A program made the position numbers and the translations under genes. From assembly GCA_012798185.1 (NCBI GenBank), contig JAAZNS010000512.1, positions 1 to 7,345 of the forward strand: a stretch of 7,345 nucleotides of DNA, written 5' to 3'. Below, in pieces: positions 6,380 through 7,345 of the stretch (the first letter of the stretch is position 1; each line of letters opens with the position of its first letter). The stretch is from Chloroflexota bacterium. Its GTDB lineage: Bacteria; Chloroflexota; Anaerolineae; Anaerolineales; UBA4823. The notes below the pieces were generated by a model, which was not told the DNA's origin, did not search any database, and worked only from the letters and a program-made list of their open reading frames with translations.

Positions 6380-6951
6380 AAGTTGCGAAAACGGTAAAAG
6401 AAATAAAATCTTCATCAGGCTCGCCTCAATCGGGCGAGCCTGTATTCTTGGTGGTTGGCAAGCTGCATCGCCCTCACGGCGTGCACGGCGAAATGATTAT
6501 GGATGTAATCACCGATTTCCCCGAACGCTTGAAAGCTGGCAGCAAGGTTTTTGTCGGTGAAGAACATCGACCTTTACGGATTAAATCATGCCGCAGCCAT
6601 CAAAAAGGGATGCTGGTATGCTTCGATAATTTTTCGACCCCTGAGGCGGTCGGATTTTTACGTAATTGGATGGTTTATGTAAAGGCATCGGACTTGCCTT
6701 CTCTGCCAAAAGGTGAGTATTATCACCATCAAGTGATTGGGATGCGGGTTGTTGACGAGACAAATACGCTGCTTGGAATTGTGGCTGACATTATCCCTAC
6801 CGGCGCAAATGATGTATTTGTTATCAGCCAGGAAGGTGGTGGTGAGTTTTTGCTCCCAATGGTTGACGAGATGGTGATAAGTATCGATCTCGAAAAAAAA
6901 GAAATTTGCGCCAGACCTTTGCCAGGGCTAATCCCCGATATGAAAGATTAA
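6376..6951 (+). CDS. rimM: Ribosome maturation factor RimM
   Basis: RimM binds uS19 and assists maturation of the 30S head and 16S rRNA processing. The N-terminal beta-barrel starts at about residue 24 with FLVVGKLHRPHGVHGE. The C-terminal PRC barrel runs from about 115 (YYHHQVIGM) through PTGANDVFVI and LLPMVDEMVISIDLE to the family-typical PLPGL near the end. At 191 residues it is slightly longer than usual because of a polar 23-residue N-terminal extension that contains a perfect hairpin in its DNA. The ATG at 6376 overlaps the khpA stop by 4 bases and has no clear Shine-Dalgarno, so coupling is likely. A TTG at 6448 (before VVGKL) would remove the extension and remains an alternative start, but it also lacks a good ribosome-binding site. 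trmD, the usual next gene, is absent. Confidence 0.95.
   Translation: MKVAKTVKEIKSSSGSPQSGEPVFLVVGKLHRPHGVHGEMIMDVITDFPERLKAGSKVFVGEEHRPLRIKSCRSHQKGMLVCFDNFSTPEAVGFLRNWMVYVKASDLPSLPKGEYYHHQVIGMRVVDETNTLLGIVADIIPTGANDVFVISQEGGGEFLLPMVDEMVISIDLEKKEICARPLPGLIPDMKD
6416..6442 (+). repeat. Perfect 10-bp hairpin within the 5' end of rimM
   Basis: CAGGCTCGCC (6416-6425) pairs without mismatch with GGCGAGCCTG (6433-6442) around a 7-base loop. It is GC-rich in a moderate-GC neighbourhood, lies in the variable extension (codons 14-23), and is not followed by a T-run, so it is not a classical terminator. Confidence 0.6.
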
Positions 6952-6971
6952 TGATGCCGACTTGAGTCATG

Positions 6972-6985
6972 ATATTAGCTATTAG
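6972..6985 (-). repeat. Two heptanucleotide repeat units (minus orientation)
   Basis: Read on the minus strand this is CTAATAG followed by CTAATAT, the same kind of unit as in the array at 7091-7118 but on the opposite strand. Positions 6974-6985 match the reverse complement of 7091-7102 at 11 of 12 bases. Confidence 0.45.
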
Positions 6986-7090
6986 TCAATTGGAACATTT
7001 GTTGAAAAGGGAATCGATGATTATGTAATCGGGGAGATAATAAATGAGGAGATCAAAAACCAGAAATAATGGAATAGGGTTTATAATTTT

Positions 7091-7118
7091 CTAATAACTA
7101 ATCACTACTCACTGCTGA
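7091..7118 (+). repeat. Degenerate heptanucleotide tandem repeat
   Basis: There are four in-phase units: CTAATAA, CTAATCA, CTACTCA and CTGCTGA. Positions 1, 2, 5 and 7 (CT..T.A) are invariant, and weaker similarity continues to about 7126. Heptanucleotide short tandem repeats of this general kind are known from intergenic regions of cyanobacteria. Membership in a known family is not claimed. Confidence 0.5.
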
Positions 7119-7175
7119 CACTCACTTAAAAACGGGGGATAGATTTCATGAGAAATATTGCTGCAAAAGATTTCC

Positions 7176-7205
7176 TTGACATTTCCCAAAACGATATGGT
7201 ATCCT
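7176..7205 (+). promoter_or_regulatory. Probable promoter of dprA
   Basis: A consensus -35 box TTGACA (7176-7181) is followed after 18 bases by TATCCT (7200-7205), with a TG one base before it (extended -10). The -10 matches the consensus at 4 of 6 positions. Transcription would start near 7212, about 30 bases before the start codon. Confidence 0.6.
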
Positions 7206-7241
7206 GTGCATGTTTTTATTTCATTAATTAAGGAGAATAAT

Positions 7242-7345
7242 TTGCAGGGGGCAGGCAATGATGGTTTAAAAAAATATTGGGTCGGTTTTAACCTGGTTAA
7301 GGGCATTGGGGCTGCCCGTTTGCGTCTCTTATTGGAAGCTTTTGG
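7242..7345 (+). CDS. dprA: DNA-processing protein DprA, N-terminal fragment (runs off the right edge)
   Basis: Only 34 codons are present. After a short lead they read YWVGFNLVKGIGAARLRLLLEAFG, which fits the N-terminal helix-hairpin-helix/SAM-like region of DprA (typically WL.L....GIG..R...LL..FG). DprA loads RecA on incoming single-stranded DNA during transformation; its Rossmann domain would lie beyond the window. The start is TTG (7242-7244), supported by AAGGAG (7230-7235) 6 bases upstream and its own promoter. An upstream GTG at 7206 is in frame but has no such site. The GIG motif also occurs in other helix-hairpin-helix proteins, so the call rests on the whole N-terminal pattern and is likely rather than certain. 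Confidence 0.8.
   Translation, partial: MQGAGNDGLKKYWVGFNLVKGIGAARLRLLLEAF

Larger units (their letters stand above)
6952..7241. other. AT-rich gap between rimM and dprA
   Basis: This 290-base stretch has no homologue-like gene. It contains short heptanucleotide repeats at both ends of a 129-base segment in inverted orientation (6972-6985 and 7091-7118), two very short reading frames preceded by purine-rich sites (7044-7094 and 7148-7231), and the dprA promoter and ribosome-binding site. No rho-independent terminator for rimM was found. Confidence 0.6.

Noticed and set aside
7019..7030. GATTA/TAATC palindrome in the rimM-dprA gap
   Set aside because: It is a 5-bp palindrome with a 2-base centre in AT-rich DNA and is expected by chance.

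Overview
The window looks like part of the chromosome of a Chloroflexota bacterium, probably class Anaerolineae. This is an inference from protein style and gene order: envelope proteins with long Thr/Pro-rich linkers, the PD40/M23 pair, the ffh-rpsP-khpA-rimM order, and a DprA N-terminus of the Chloroflexota type. No marker RNA is present to prove it. Base composition is moderate, and there are no insertion sequences, tRNAs, rRNAs, CRISPR arrays or phage genes.

Left part (1-4095, all minus strand). Read in the direction of transcription, degV (4095-3250) comes first: a free-standing fatty-acid-binding DegV/FakB-type protein with its own rho-independent terminator. A 309-base intergenic region follows, holding an imperfect inverted repeat and a near-consensus promoter. 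Next is a two-gene unit: a 685-residue single-pass membrane protein with TolB-like PD40 beta-propeller repeats, an unassigned conserved-looking domain and a Thr/Pro tail. It is followed 26 bases later by a lipoprotein-like M23 (LytM) metallopeptidase that runs off the left edge. Together these suggest a cell-surface, peptidoglycan-related function.

Right part (4307-7345, plus strand). A divergent near-consensus promoter drives ffh (SRP54 GTPase), followed by rpsP (ribosomal protein bS16), khpA (KH-domain RNA-binding protein) and rimM (16S rRNA processing/30S maturation). This is the widespread SRP/30S-biogenesis cluster. The expected trmD and rplS do not follow. Instead there is a 290-base AT-rich gap with short heptanucleotide repeats in inverted orientation, then a promoter and the first 34 codons of dprA (DNA uptake/recombination mediator).

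The genes themselves are largely ordinary housekeeping and envelope genes, and I see no clear new multi-gene system. The less ordinary signals are: a repeat- and hairpin-rich ffh leader without a normal ribosome-binding site; a Gly-to-Trp change in the conserved DAMTGQ motif of Ffh; a pair of mutually exclusive hairpins plus a 10-bp hairpin around the rimM start; heptad repeats with an inverted-repeat layout before dprA; and the uncharacterised C-terminal domain of the PD40 protein.
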